DNA of 64,000 bases from Congeria kusceri (GCA_027627225.1 CM051036.1:34491426-34555425); one strand, 5' to 3'. Positions 13,201 through 23,940 are shown, counted from the stretch's first letter. The notes: generated from the sequence alone by a model not told the origin. A program made the numbers and translations.

Positions 13201-16200
13201 ATTACTCTAGAATATCATTGAGGAAACAATCACACAATAGTAGCCTGACCAGGTATATATCTATGCATCGCTAATCTTTTAAGACTAATTTTTTAGTTTA
13301 AAACAAACACCATATTATCTGTCCTAATAAGTGTCAATATATTAATCTTGTTTTTTTACTTTTACGTCAATTTGCATTCTGAAACCATTTGATAAAATTG
13401 AAATGTACTGGTGTGTCCTAAATTTGGCATGACTTAATTTTGATGATGTTTTGTTATTATTTAGCAGATCTGCTATCAATCGAATAATTTCTTAAAAACT
13501 AAACATTTTAAATTTTTCGCAACGATGTTCATGTGATTTTATTATACATGGAATTTGGGTTACATTAGTATCCTTAACTATAAATCTTGAGTAGAGATAC
13601 TGATCAAACAATATTAAGCTCTAACAGTTGTTGGACAGGTGTTGTGGGAAACTTGGGCTTAATGCATGTGCGTAAAGTGTTGTCCCAGATTAGCCTGTGC
13701 AGTCCGCACAGGCTAATCCAGGACAACACTTTCCACTTTTATGGTATTTTCTGTTTCAAGGAAGTCTCAGACTCTTCTAAACATACATCCACTGTAGGCG
13801 GAAAGTGTCGTCCGGGATGTGCCTGTGTGGACCCGGGCTTTATGCTTGTGCGTAAAGTGTCGTCCCGGATTAGCCTGTGCAGTCTGCAGACTTTTTCCGC
13901 TTTTATGTTATTTTCTGTTTTAAGGAAGTCTCTTCTAAACATAAATCCACTGTAGGTGGAAAGTGATGACACTTTATGCACATGCATAAAGCCCGGGTTT
14001 CCCATGACACGCCTCATATATTATTCGCACTGATAGTTGCTGTTTGACAGGGATGTCGGTGGTGGAGCCATTGCTGTGTTCCAGTGTGTTGTCACACCGG
14101 TTACAGGCAGTGTTCCTGGCCTTCGCAGCACCCTATATCCTGCTCAGTGTCTCGTATCCTTGGTAACAGGCAGGCGACCCTGTTGAACATTTATGTAAAT
14201 TATGTCATTAAATACATGTTTATCAGTAAGTATGTTAAAACTGCTGCTGTAACACATGTTTCCTTGATTTAAAATAGTTTTAGCTAGAACAGCAAATATA
14301 TAGGGATTATTAGGTTCTTTAAAATAGCATCCAGCAGTTTGTTGAACTTTCTATGTAGGCTCAGTTAGTAAATATGTGTACTTTTAGGACAGCTGATGTA
14401 TCATGTATTTCCTAGATATCAAATACCAGTCCTTGTGGAATCAACAAATAAGTTGTTTGTTTATTCATTTAAAAGATAGATAAATAAGTTTAATTGATAG
14501 ACAGATTAACTATACATTATAAGCCACGAGCTTGCATTTAACCTTAACTCCAGGAAGATATGAGGTTCTTTTTCTAGTGGTGTTGGGTCTGGTTTTGTCC
14601 CAGTGGTTACAGGTTGAGAAAAACTTGATATCATCATCGTCTAGCAATGAAAATAAAATATCATTCGTAAGTTGCTTTTATTAACCCTGTATCTTGTATG
14701 TAACTTACTGAACTAGAACTGGTATGACATCAGTAAATTTGAGTGTTTTTACATATATTTGTAGAAATGACTTAAATATAACACATCAGTGTTCAAGTTT
14801 ATATATTGACATAAAGTTAGCTCATAAAAATGGTAATGCCCATACTTCATTTAAAGATGTTCACAACAATTTCCTTCAATTTTTTTTTCTACAACAGATT
14901 TTCTTAAAGCTTGGCACAAACATGCATCAATGTATCGTAAAACTAAACAGTCTTCAAAAATTGGGGTCACCGGCCTTTTTCCCGAAATATTGAATTTTTA
15001 ATACGGTACCTGTCAAAGCCTTTTTCAGTTTGTGTTACTTAGAATGTTGAATAATATAAAGCATTTATAATCAAACAAAGATGGAGATTTTTAAATGCAT
15101 CTTTTTTTAAATGTTTCATTTGGTAATATACCAATGCAGTTTAATGATACAACGCACTTAATCTGTAGTTATCATTCAACAAATGACTTGTAATGAACAC
15201 TTTACAAGGTTAATTAGGCATTAAATATGCCTGTAGAAACATCAATAATTTATCAAATATACCAAGATCTTTTGTTCCAAACGACAGATTTTGTTAAAAG
15301 ATCCCACATACATGCGTCATTGTATACTGAAACTAAAACAGTTTTAAAAAATAGGGGTCACCGGCCTTGTTCCAGAAATTTTGGGTTTTGAATACGGTAC
15401 CTGTCGAAGCCCCTTTTTCAGTTTGGATTTTTATCAATGTTTTAAGTTTATAGGATATTTTTTTTTAAACCAGGTTATGGTTCTTTCAACTGATATGTTT
15501 GTACATGCTTTGTTTGGTTATATACATGTGTATGATGTTTGTACATGCTTTGTTTGATCATATTCATGTGTATGATGTTTGTACATGCTTTGTTTGGTCA
15601 TATACGTGTGTATGATGTTTGTACATGCTTTGTTTGGTCATATACATGTGTATGATGTTTGTACATGCTTTGTTTGGTCATATACATGTGTATGATGTTT
15701 GTACATGCTTTGTTTGGTCATATACATGTGTATGATGTTTGTACATGCTTTGTTTGGTTATATACATGTGTATGATGTTTGTACATGCTTTGTTTGGTCA
15801 TATACATATTTGGTCCCCCACCTACCCCATTTGCATTCGGATCCATGATGCAACCACCGTGGGCAACTGAAATCTTATCCGAAATAAAAAGTATCAAAGA
15901 CAAAATGAAGTCTATCGACCGTATTGAACACACTATAAACTCCATAGCCGCTAAAGTATCGGACCTGGAAATAAAGGTAAAAGACATTGACAGTCGAGTG
16001 CAACACACGGAGACCTGTGCACAATTTCTAGGTTCGAAGATTGATGAAAACTCTGAGGACCTTTCAAATGTCAGCACCAAGATTAAACAACTTAGCAAAT
16101 CATGCACACAATTAGAAGAAAAGTATCGCACTTTAGAAACACTGGAGAAGAAGACGGAAGCCAAACTTCTCGACTTAGAGACAAAGTCCATGCGCGACAA

Positions 16201-19200
16201 CCTTGTCTTCTATGGCGTGCCGGAAGACAAATCAGCCGGACCTGAGGACTGTCTTAAAGTCATATCAAACATCATTAATACAGTGTTGGAGGTGCACGAT
16301 GACATGAAGCTGGACTTCGCATACCGCCCAGCCACCAGGGGAAGCACTCAAGGTCACCGACCACGTCCGATCATTGTCGGTTTCCATTATAGTCAAGATC
16401 GGGAGCGAATCCGCGCTGCTTCATTCGAGTCCGCTACAAAACAACGGCTGAAGGACAGAAATATCAGCATAGGGGTGCAGCTGCCGAAAGAGGTACGTGA
16501 TGCCCGCAAACCATTGTATGACGTTATGCGGCGTGCAAAGGAAGACGGGAAGAACGTAAAGTTCAATGGACCGACGCTGTACATTAACGGAAGTCCATAC
16601 AAGGCTGCGAAGGACACTACCATAGATCACCAGTAGGGGCGTCACACGGACCATACTGTTCGGATAGCATCCTGGAACATAAATGGGCTGAAACGGAAAT
16701 TATGTGATGAAGACTTTATTGATCATTTACAACAGTTTGATATAGTCTTATTTTGCGAAACATGGATAAATAGCAATAATTCCTTTAATATAGAAATACC
16801 AAATTTCGAAAGTGAACACATATATGGACAGAAGCTAAAAAACAAACAAGGTCGATGTAGCGGTGGAATATCTGTTTATTTCAAAACATGTTTAAAAGAA
16901 CATTTAATTATTGTTAGTAAAGACAACCATGGTATTGTATGGATAAAACTAGATAAATCCATCTTTTCACATAATACTGACGTTTACATTTGCCATGCAT
17001 ATCGATTACCAAGTAATTCCAAAGCTAGAGATGACTTTGACTTTTTTGAAGAAATCGAATCTGATATAGTAAAATTTGATAGTCTAGGATTTACTTTTAT
17101 TACAGGAGATTTAAATTGTAGAACCTCCAACGAATATGATTATATTATTTTTGTGTATTTAGACGATTTTCAACCGACGATAACTCAAGTAAATGATTAT
17201 AATTTGCAACGAAATAGCAAAGATACAGTTATTGATGCGGCTGGTAGAAATCTTTTACAACTCTGTCAAACAACTGGTTTTCTAATAGCAAATGGCAGAT
17301 TGGGGGTTGATAAAAATGTGGGTGAATACACTTTTTGCTCTAGCAGGGGAGTCAGCGTCATTGACTATCTTCTACTAAAACACGAAACGTTTTGCTTAAT
17401 CCAGAATTTTTGTGTGCACGACTGCAACGAATTCTCGGATCATGCATGTCTATCGTTTAACATGAAAATTTCTATAGATGATGATAAAAACGTATCACAT
17501 AAGTCCTCTAAAGGTAATGAAACGAAAATAAAATTCGTTTTTGACACGGATAAAACCCCGCTCTTACAAGATAGACTGTTCAACGAGACTGAATTATTAC
17601 ATAACCTTACCGCTTCACTTAATACACGGCCTATCGATGACGTCGTTCAGGAATTCACCGAGTTATTTTTAACTACGGTAAAACCCATTTTTGGTCAGCC
17701 GATAAACAGTGCGAATTCCGCACAACGAAACCAACAAACCAAAAATGGTTTAATAAAGAATGTTATGATGAAAAGAATAACTTTAAACGGTTGCGCAATA
17801 TTTATTGCAGGGATAAAACGATAGAAAATAGGCAAAACTTACTTCATGCTAGGTCAAAATATAATAAAACAAAAAGAAAAGCCCGCGCCACATACAAGAA
17901 AAAAGAAGGTTCGAAATTAACAATCTCGCTTTTACAAATCCGCGTTCCTTTTGGAAATCAATTAAAAAGTGTATAACGAAAAAGGTTGATTCTGCTAATT
18001 CGCTTACAACCGACCATCTTTATACGCACTTTAAGGAACTGTTCGGAGAGCAGTCATTTGATAATAATTTTGAATATCAGAATGTTAATACTCAAACAGA
18101 CGTGTTTGATAATTTGTTAGACGTAGAAATATCCGAGTCAGAAATACGTTCTGCGGTAAATGCTCAAAACAATAATAAGAGTCCTGGTATAGATGAACTA
18201 CCAGCAGAAATGTTTAAATGTAGTATTGATATTATAATGCCGTTTCTAAAAACTTTATACAACCGTACATTTTTAACTCATGAATATCCAGAGTTATGGG
18301 GTAAAGGAATCATTATCCCTATTTTCAAGAAAGGGGACGCAAATGACCCTAAAAATTATAGAGGTATAACATTAATTAACATAATGGGAAAAATATATTC
18401 TCAAATACTTTTAAATAGATTAAGAAACTGGTCCATACAATATGACAAATTGATACCCAATCAGTTTGGATTCCAAAAAGGAAAATCAATTTCTGATTGT
18501 ATATTTATATTACACTCAATTATTACAAAAGTTCTGAGCGAAAAAGAAAAATTGTATTGTGTATTTGTTGATTATCAACAATTTTTTTATCGTATTGATC
18601 ACAACATGTTATGGCAAAAGCTTTTAACAGAAAATGTAAGCTGTCACTTTGTGAAAGCATTAAAAGCTATGTACAACTGTGTTAAATCATGTGTACGTTA
18701 TAATAATTCACTATCTGCCTTTTTCGATTGCTCAATCGGTGTCAAACAGGGAGACCCCAGTTCTCCACTGTTAGCCATGTTTTTTATAAATGATATTATA
18801 AATAATGTTTACCATGACCTTCCAGGAATTGTATGTATTGAAAATCTGAAATTATTTCTTTTACTATATGCAGATGATATGGTATTATTCGCCAAATCAC
18901 CAGAAACGCTTAGAATTATGTTAAAAGATGTAGAAAGTTGTAATGCATGGGGACTGAAAATTAATGTTTCAAAAACAAAAGCTATGGTGTTTGAAAAAGG
19001 AAGGGCTACAACGTTTGAGTTATATATCTACAATACTTTAGTTGAAATTGTGAGTTCGTTCAAATACCTAGGCATAAACCTGTTCAAAAATGGCAACTTT
19101 TACAGATCCCAAAAATCGATCGCACAATATGCATCCTTTTCATTAAGTAAATTATTCCAGATATTTGATGCAATTGAATTACCAATACAACAAAGAATAA

Positions 19201-22200
19201 AATTATTTGATACTCTTGTTGCCCCAATCCTTAATTTTTGCTCAGAAATATGGGGCTTCCATCAAGCGAAAGACATTGAATTGATACGCGCTAAATTCTT
19301 AAGATCACTGCTTGGCGTAAAAAAGTCTACAAATTTATCTGCACTCTACGGAGAACTCGGTAGGATCCCTTTTCATGTATGCCGCCAAATCCATATGTTA
19401 AAATATTGGTATAAAGTGATAAATTTACATAATGATCACATTGTAAAAAAAGTGTATAACATGCTAAAGAGAGATACGTTAAGAAACAGAATTCAGGATA
19501 AAAATAATTGGGTGTCAAATATAAAGGAATGTCTTGTAACTAACGGTTTTGGTGAAATTTGGAATACCGAAAAATTGGATTTAACCACTTTGGAAATTGT
19601 TAAGAGGCGAATTATAGATAGTTATCAACAAACATAGCATTTCGACGTTAATTCTTCAACCAAACTAAAAACATATTCTCTTATCAAACATGAACTCAAA
19701 TTAGAGCCATATTTGCAAAAAATTCATGAAAAGAAATACAGATTTGCCCTCGCAAGATTTAGAACGTCCTCACACAAACTAGCTATTGAAACTGGTAGAT
19801 ATTCGAACATGTCTGTTAATGAACGAATCTGCCGATCTTGTAACATGAACCTGACTGAATCAGAATATCATTTTTTACTTGTTTGTCCAATGTACAAGGA
19901 GCTCAGAATGAAATATTTTAAACCTTATTACTGTCACTGGCCTACGCTAAATAAATTTGAATTGCTTTTAAAAACAACCGGTAGTACTACTTTATACAAT
20001 ATCGCTAAATTTATATATTATGCCGAAGTGTTGAGAATACATATGTAATTATTTACTCTGTAAATTTCACACTGTTTACTATTATGAATCCACCAAACTG
20101 TTCATTTACTGTTTAATATCTGTAATGTTTCACTATTATTATAAAAGTTATTATTGAGATGCTAAAAATTTTCTTGTTGTATGCTCCATTGAGCGTGTAC
20201 TTCTCCATGTCAATATTATTTATTGTGCTTTGACATTGTATAATGTTGATGCAATAAACTCTGGACTTGGACTTGGACTTGGTATGATGTTTGTACATGC
20301 TTTGTTTGGTCATATACATGTGTATGATGTTTGTACATGCTTTGTTTGGTCATATACATGTGTATGATGTTTGTACATGCTTTGTTTGGCAATATACATG
20401 TGTATGTTGATAATAACAACGCTTTACCTACATGTACTGCTTAAATAATGAATTTGACTGGACATTTAAGTGTGCCAAATGGGAATTAACAATGCCTTCT
20501 GAAACTTCATTTTTATCAAATGCATATTTTGTTCCAAACGACAGATTTTCTTAAAATTTCGCACATACATGCATCACTGTATGCTTACACCAAAACATTA
20601 ATAAAAAGAATGGCTCACCGAACTTGTTTGGGAAATATTGGATTTCATATAGGGTGCCTGTGTAGCCTTTTTCCTGTTTCGTTTTAACGTACATAAACAA
20701 CGTATCAATAGAATGGAGATATATAATGGATCATTTCTGAACTAAATTTGTTTGGAAATACATTGCATAAGTGTGTTTTTGATTATTATATATGCTTTAT
20801 GAACTTTTACTATTAAATATATATTTTTTGAATGGACATTGAAGATGAAATTAGTATATTGTAACCTATATACAATAAAGAAAAAATGAAGCAAAATGAG
20901 AAAATAACCCAATTATTTTCTTTTTGTTGCGTATGTCTTTAATGTCCTTGAACTTATTTAGCTTTTTCTCGGTGTTTTTTTAGCCAGCTCTTAGTATCAT
21001 TTTTCTTTCAATCTCTCCCTTATTGTGCATCAACGTATAATATATTTTTATGGGATTCATTTTTGTTTTCTTTTTGGTGTGTGTGTGTGTGGGGGGGGGG
21101 GAGTTTGTCAGTTGTTGGATATTATATGTAACAGGGAGCTGCAATGATGTCTACCGCATTAGTACGAGATCTGCAATCTCGTACTCATTGTTTCTGATAT
21201 TTTAGTCCGGATTAAATTCCATTTGAATATTATTCAGATATAGCTGATACCTGTATTTCAGTATTACTAATATGTACCTGTTTTTGTTCTTGATTGATAT
21301 TGCACAGTTGTCGAAGCTGGATTTTCGAGAAGCAGTGAATGCCCGTCTGCCGAGTCACAAGCTCCCTAGAAACTACCTGGTCATCGCAGACATCCAGCGA
21401 GCTTTCTACTTTGTATCCTTTACTTCTGTCAAATGTTTTAAAAAGCATACTACAAATATTGGTATAGATACCTTGAGGTCTCATTGGACTGGATGTGTTA
21501 TATTTAAATATGTCCGTACAGGCTAATCCAGGACGATGCTTTGCCTTTATGGTATTTTCGGTTTCAAGGAAGTGCCTTCTAAACATAAATCCACTATAGA
21601 CGGAAAGTGCCGTCCTGGATCAGATCAGCCTGTGGGGACTGCACTGGCTGATCTGGCATGACACTGAACGCACATGCATTAAGCCCAATTTTTCCCACGA
21701 CCCGTCTTAAAAATATTTTTAAGAGTCAACAAACTTGTAGCATTAATACTGTCTTTGTAAATCAGATATTCATAAAAAAATGTGTTCCCAAAATTTGAAA
21801 TTCCATTGATTCGTAATATTAAACATTTACAGTTACACATTTTTTAAAAATGAATATTTTAAGCTTGTTTTCATGTCAGTCGATTATTTTATTTAAGAGA
21901 CTCAAAATTCCTTCACTATCATAAAGGTTTTCTTCATTCTTACGTCGTTTTTCGGTGTTGGCAATATTGCAAGTATTAACAGGTAAGATTTTACTAAAAA
22001 TAACCCTAAGACACTATTCTCATAACAATAGTGCTCTATTTATATAAATTTACATGTATTTACTGTTTATCAGTACTGTGGTTGTATTTTTACTACAGAT
22101 AAATTGTATTATTTCTGTTCTTTTTGTTGTATAATTTCAAGCGTATTTGTACATATTGCTTTCATTTAAGTTTTGATCCATCTGCGGTGCTGTGTTTTGT

Positions 22201-23916
22201 GTCTGTGTTCTCTCCCTTTGTCATGGGTGGTCTACTCCTGTTCAAGGTACGTGCCTGCTTGGAAAATAGTTGCCGTAAGCAGGGCTCACTCTGCCAGTTT
22301 CCAAATATGCTACAATGGCTATAATTTGAATAGGGCACATTAGTTTGTGCTAAAGAAAATTGACTACAACCTTCCATCATTAAACCCTATAAAATACCCA
22401 ATGCAGTCAGTGCAGTCTGTTTCATTTGGCTATGGAAAACTTTTAACCCGAGTGAGCCCTGGCCCCATGACAATGAACATTCTGGAACTTAATCTTAGTC
22501 ATAATCTTAAATATATCAGCCTATGAAAATCAAAGCTTATAAGTAACAAGCATTTTCATTGGTCAATATTTTCAGTTGAGATTGAGAAAATGTGTAGTGA
22601 TAGGGCCAGTTTGTGGATGAATTGTAGTATCACTGTTAATAGCTTTCTTAAAGCATCTGTATCATATGGCTGATTTTTGTGTTGAATATAAATCTTCACT
22701 TAGATTGAATGGATAGTGAATTGTAGTATCACTGTTAATAGCTTTCTTAAAGCATCTGTATCATATGGCTGATTTTTGTGTTGAATATTAATCTTCACTT
22801 AGGTTTAATAGATAGTGAATTGTAGTATCACTGTTAATAGCTTTCTTAAAGCATCTGTATCATATGGCTTATTTTTGTGTTGAATATAAATATTCACTTA
22901 GATTGAATGGATAGTTGTTATAAATATTCAGTTATTATATTAAGTTACATAAGACACTAATGTGACACGTAGGTTGTGATTCCATTTATCCTGGTCACGT
23001 GTTTCCTGCGTGCAGTGCACGTGATCTCCAGCGTGCCCGTGGAAGGCCTGTTCCTTATCATCATGCTCATGTCAGACTGCATGGCTCTGGTAAGTCTAAA
23101 TATATACTTACAACTACATATAGACATTTCCACTTTTTTTTACAAAGAGTTTCAAACGCGTGCCAGCGATTGTTAACGAATGAATTTCCATTCATCCAAT
23201 TCATCACAAACACATCTTTTGTGTAAAATAGGTTAACTATTGATATCCAAGTGCAATGATTGGAGAAAATGACATTTGTGAAAACGTCTATTGCAGTAGG
23301 GTTCCAGTTTGTGTAATTAAGCTTCATGTTCTTTAAATAAAGATATTTTTTATATGTCAATCAACTGCATACATTTAGTCTACAATTCATCATGGTTTCT
23401 TGTTCCTTGCACTTATCCCAGTCAGTCCAAGCAAACTTGTATGAGACCATCCATTGATCCCTTTATCTGTCTGCTGTCCATTTCTTATCCAATAAATATC
23501 CAATGGTAGAGGCATGTTAGCAGATCTATATTATTATCAACATTATCAGTCTAATCCATGTACCTGTGAGGGAAAAAGCCAAGTGTTAACAGATGACTTA
23601 TGACCCAGTGATCGGGGTAAATGTAGAAGTTGGCTGAAGATGTATATCAATACAGACTATAAACCTATCCTTTACTAAAGCTGGCAGCACCCATCATGTG
23701 TCAATCCTGCGTCGTATTCTATTGGAATATTCGTTGTTTCAGCATTTCTTCTTCCTGGTGCAGGACTATGGAAGCTGGCTGGACATCGGCACCAGCATCA
23801 GTCACTACGTGATAGTCATGTGTATGATCATCTTCACCATGGTCTTGTTCGGACTCACCCACTTCCTGACCACTTCCTCTCTGTTACCACGGAAACAGAA
23901 AAAGCGACATCATTGA
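1228..23916 (+). CDS. PIGN: GPI ethanolamine phosphate transferase 1 (PIG-N), C-terminal half, 18 exons
   Basis: PIG-N adds phosphoethanolamine to the first mannose of GPI-anchor precursors in the ER. The window encodes the multi-spanning C-terminal PIG-N domain. Exons read from splice sites: 1228-1305, 2731-2787, 3493-3572, 4809-4990, 5438-5510, 8989-9091, 10657-10755, 11125-11216, 11439-11489, 11740-11815, 12892-12985, 14051-14146, 14554-14666, 21308-21412, 21927-21982, 22171-22246, 22973-23089, 23743-23916. Phases agree at every junction; the total is 1722 nt, 573 codons plus stop. Recognisable family stretches are [25 protein letters not shown] and [20 protein letters not shown]. Most exons encode hydrophobic helices. 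The protein ends in a basic tail (RKQKKRHH), as expected for an ER membrane protein. The 14146 donor is weak and is my least certain junction. The catalytic domain lies upstream, outside the window. Confidence 0.93.
2072..2176 (+). pseudogene. Possible first-exon remnant with PIP-box-like motif (transposase-type N-terminus)
   Basis: An ATG at 2072 opens about 35 residues rich in K, R, S and Q, with [19 protein letters not shown] followed by KKQKRDDE. It stops at a good donor (GATGAG|GTACAG, GT at 2177). QQSLISFF fits the PCNA-binding pattern Q-x-x-L-x-x-F-F, and the flanking KR runs look like nuclear localisation signals. Short N-terminal exons of this kind precede zinc-finger transposase-like proteins in invertebrates, but no partner exon is visible. 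It lies in a PIGN intron on the same strand. I infer a relic of a DNA transposon; a chance ORF is possible. Confidence 0.3.
3708..4597 (+). repeat. Composite dispersed element 'A' with internal ~190-bp tandem core
   Basis: It begins near 'tttatgcccccacttt' and ends near 'gggggcatccgtgtcctacgg'. The termini carry related atgccccc / gggggcat motifs in inverse orientation. Between them are about five imperfect units built on 'gtgcacctgggtattttgg', 'gagttatggccc' and 'gcaaaaaatgacatttttgg'. A second copy lies in the opposite orientation at 37142-37866. It looks like a non-autonomous DNA element whose core is a minisatellite. It sits in a PIGN intron. Confidence 0.75.
5521..5799. mobile_element. 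MITE-like inverted-repeat element
   Basis: The left end reads 'ggacccattttcaccaac' followed by 'cattcttagacttaa'. The right end has the inverse 'ttaagtctaagaatg' and ends in 'gcgggccc'. The two arms can form a long imperfect hairpin. It lies just downstream of the PIGN exon that ends at 5510. Similar GGGCC-ended hairpins occur at 22459, 45619 and 46047. Confidence 0.55.
6040..8988 (+). repeat. 80-bp minisatellite, about 37 units, each with a PIGN 3' splice acceptor
   Basis: The unit contains 'gtacacccatttcag|gcgagacatagtgaag', that is, the acceptor of the exon at 8989 plus its first ~25 coding bases, then 'ctacagatctgttctaaa'. The spacing is exactly 80 bp over most of the array. A higher-order duplication is visible: the variant 'cacccacacccatttcaggc' precedes acceptors at 6501 and 7546, 1045 bp apart (13 units plus a 6-bp insertion minus 1 bp). 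Other variants such as 'catttccggc' recur at matching places. Almost every unit keeps an intact AG. Confidence 0.97.
8989..9091 (+). CDS. PIGN: PIGN exon at the end of the acceptor array
   Basis: This is the true coding copy of the exon start that the upstream array repeats. It encodes [20 protein letters not shown] and then a hydrophobic helix, in phase with both neighbours (AG from the previous exon plus the first G). The array units diverge after 'caggtgtgg', about 25 bases into the exon, so only the beginning of the exon was multiplied. The donor is CTG|GTAGGG at 9092. Confidence 0.85.
9936..10236 (+). mobile_element. tRNA-derived SINE
   Basis: The head resembles a tRNA, with A-box 'tagctcagttggtagagc' and B-box 'agttcgaaccc'. 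The anticodon stem pairs CTGGA with TCCGG around the loop TTGTCAA (anticodon GTC). A body of about 230 bp follows, with 'gctgttgtcagttactggc' and 'gtgatatgactgaaatactg', and the tail is 'aaacaaacaaacaag'. The T-stem does not pair and the acceptor stem has a C-C mismatch, so this is a SINE head and not a working tRNA-Asp. It lies in a PIGN intron. Confidence 0.8.
11952..12204. mobile_element. MITE family 'M1', copy 1
   Basis: This is a long-inverted-repeat element with ends 'gaggcgtgtcgtgggaaa' and '...gcctc'. It contains 'cttaatgcatgtgc', 'gtcgtcccggattagcc' and a central 'gtttcaaagaagtctcttct'. The segment 'agcctgtgcagtccgcac' is itself close to palindromic. The same family occurs at 13637, 21525, 28188 and 52483. 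No coding capacity. Confidence 0.8.
12981..13063 (+). repeat. Four-fold tandem duplication of a PIGN 5' splice donor
   Basis: The donor of the exon ending at 12985 (cttg|gtaagatttgaat) is followed by three more copies of 'ttttggtaag'. GT dinucleotides fall at 12986, 13007, 13028 and 13044 (spacings 21, 21, 16). Every copy has the same strong donor, TTG|GTAAG. Only 2-4 exon bases are included. Confidence 0.85.
13637..14016. mobile_element. MITE family 'M1', copy 2, internally duplicated
   Basis: It starts with 'gtgttgtgggaaacttgggc' and ends 'cccatgacacgcctcat', inverse to the start. The 'gtcgtcccggattagcctg' and 'aaggaagtctcttctaaaca' modules appear twice, making it longer than the other copies. 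It ends about 35 bp upstream of the PIGN exon at 14051. Confidence 0.78.
14880..15035 (+). repeat. Dispersed repeat 'D', copy 1
   Basis: About 155 bp with 'acagattttcttaaagc', 'tggggtcaccggcc' and 'aatacggtacctgtc'. Diverged copies lie at 15270-15432 and 20523-20686, flanking the minisatellite and retrotransposon. The family is not identified. Confidence 0.7.
15270..15432 (+). repeat. Dispersed repeat 'D', copy 2
   Basis: It begins 'ttttgttccaaacgacag' and contains 'ataggggtcaccggcc' and 'aatacggtacctgtcg'. It lies just left of the 40-bp minisatellite. Its start matches copy 3 right of the retrotransposon better than copy 1 does. Confidence 0.7.
15494..15808 (+). repeat. 40-bp minisatellite, left part (about 8 units)
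   Basis: The unit contains 'tatgatgtttgtacatgc' followed by 'tttgtttggtcatatac' and 'atgtg'; the spacing is exactly 40 bp. Small variants (gtta/gtca, cgtg/catg) mark individual units. The array stops abruptly near 15808 in mid-unit where the retrotransposon begins and resumes at 20283, so the insertion split one array. Confidence 0.95.
15845..16636 (+). CDS. LINE ORF1 protein (RNA-binding, coiled-coil)
   Basis: The open frame extends back into the flanking minisatellite, so I take the tandem ATGs at 15845/15848 as the likelier start. The protein begins [10 protein letters not shown]. Residues of roughly 15-115 form a heptad-rich coiled coil ([18 protein letters not shown]...). Then comes an L1 ORF1-like domain with [27 protein letters not shown] and [18 protein letters not shown]1-type ORF1 proteins trimerise and coat their own RNA. 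The frame ends at TAG 16634-16636 and is otherwise intact. An N-terminal truncation cannot be excluded. Confidence 0.85.
   Translation: MMQPPWATEILSEIKSIKDKMKSIDRIEHTINSIAAKVSDLEIKVKDIDSRVQHTETCAQFLGSKIDENSEDLSNVSTKIKQLSKSCTQLEEKYRTLETLEKKTEAKLLDLETKSMRDNLVFYGVPEDKSAGPEDCLKVISNIINTVLEVHDDMKLDFAYRPATRGSTQGHRPRPIIVGFHYSQDRERIRAASFESATKQRLKDRNISIGVQLPKEVRDARKPLYDVMRRAKEDGKNVKFNGPTLYINGSPYKAAKDTTIDHQ
16637..20048 (+). pseudogene. LINE ORF2 (endonuclease-reverse transcriptase), broken by frameshifts and a nonsense codon
   Basis: The endonuclease starts almost at once after the ORF1 stop and in the same frame ([11 protein letters not shown]; later FITGDLN and SDHACL). This frame runs to 17824. Homology shifts to a second frame near 17.73 kb (run of A) and a third near 17.90 kb. 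The RT then runs 18102-19637 with [28 protein letters not shown] and the catalytic YADD at 18867-18878. Motif A reads [13 protein letters not shown]: the catalytic Asp is kept but the usual second Asp is Tyr. TAG at 19635-19637 interrupts the frame, which continues to 20048 and includes [20 protein letters not shown], a zinc-binding-like C-terminus. No in-frame ATG lies near the ORF2 start. As read it cannot make full-length protein; some indels could be assembly errors in homopolymers. Confidence 0.9.
20283..20405 (+). repeat. 40-bp minisatellite, right part (about 3 units)
   Basis: It resumes with 'tatgatgtttgtacatgc' directly after the retrotransposon tail, in the same orientation and period as 15494-15808. 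The last unit has 'ggcaatatac' in place of 'ggtcatatac'. Confidence 0.95.
20523..20686 (+). repeat. Dispersed repeat 'D', copy 3
   Basis: It contains 'ttgttccaaacgacag', 'gatggctcaccg'-like and 'gggtgcctgtgtagcc' segments aligned with the copies at 14880 and 15270. It is more diverged than the other two. Confidence 0.6.
21161..21185. repeat. Perfect 10-bp inverted repeat (hairpin)
   Basis: AGTACGAGAT, five-base loop ctgca, ATCTCGTACT. It lies in a PIGN intron about 120 bp upstream of the exon at 21308. A (GT)n/(G)n tract precedes it at about 21077-21103. No function is evident. Confidence 0.7.
21525..21705. mobile_element. MITE family 'M1', copy 3 (truncated at left)
   Basis: It begins inside the family at 'caggctaatccaggacga', has the central 'aaggaagtgccttctaaa' and ends 'cccacgacccgtctt'. 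The left arm is missing. Confidence 0.7.
22459..22609. mobile_element. GGCC-ended MITE-like inverted repeat
   Basis: The ends are 'ctggccccatgac' and 'gtgatagggccag'. The middle has 'aagcattttcattggtca', which matches the element at 46047-46253 closely (aagcattctcattggtca). Both therefore belong to one family. Confidence 0.55.
22619..22918 (+). repeat. 99-bp tandem repeat, three copies
   Basis: 'attgtagtatcactgtta' recurs at 22621, 22720 and 22819. The copies are nearly identical. It lies in the PIGN intron about 55 bp upstream of the exon at 22973 but does not include the splice acceptor. Confidence 0.9.
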
Positions 23917-23940
23917 TGTCATAAAATAGTATTGTTGGTT

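Larger units (their letters stand above)
15809..20282 (+). mobile_element. Non-LTR (LINE) retrotransposon inserted in a minisatellite
   Basis: The order is ORF1 (coiled coil plus L1-type nucleic-acid-binding domain), then ORF2 (APE endonuclease, reverse transcriptase, C-terminal Cys/His region), then a short 3' UTR with AATAAA (20263-20268) and a tail of (ttggac) repeats to 20282. Both flanks are the same 40-bp minisatellite. It lies in the PIGN intron between exons 14554-14666 and 21308-21412, in the gene's orientation. The 5' UTR before ORF1 is only about 35 bp, so 5' truncation is likely. No clear target-site duplication is seen. The clade was not assigned; an RT phylogeny would settle it. 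Confidence 0.93.

Noticed and set aside
15779..15844. Upstream start of LINE ORF1 in the minisatellite ([10 protein letters not shown]...)
   Set aside because: These codons come from the flanking 40-bp repeat and are not part of the element.
15718..16200. 160-codon minus-strand open frame overlapping LINE ORF1
   Set aside because: Shadow frame of ORF1 and the minisatellite; no recognisable domain.
22619..22918. 99-bp triplicate as another splice-edge array
   Set aside because: It stops about 55 bp before the acceptor at 22972 and contains no part of the exon.
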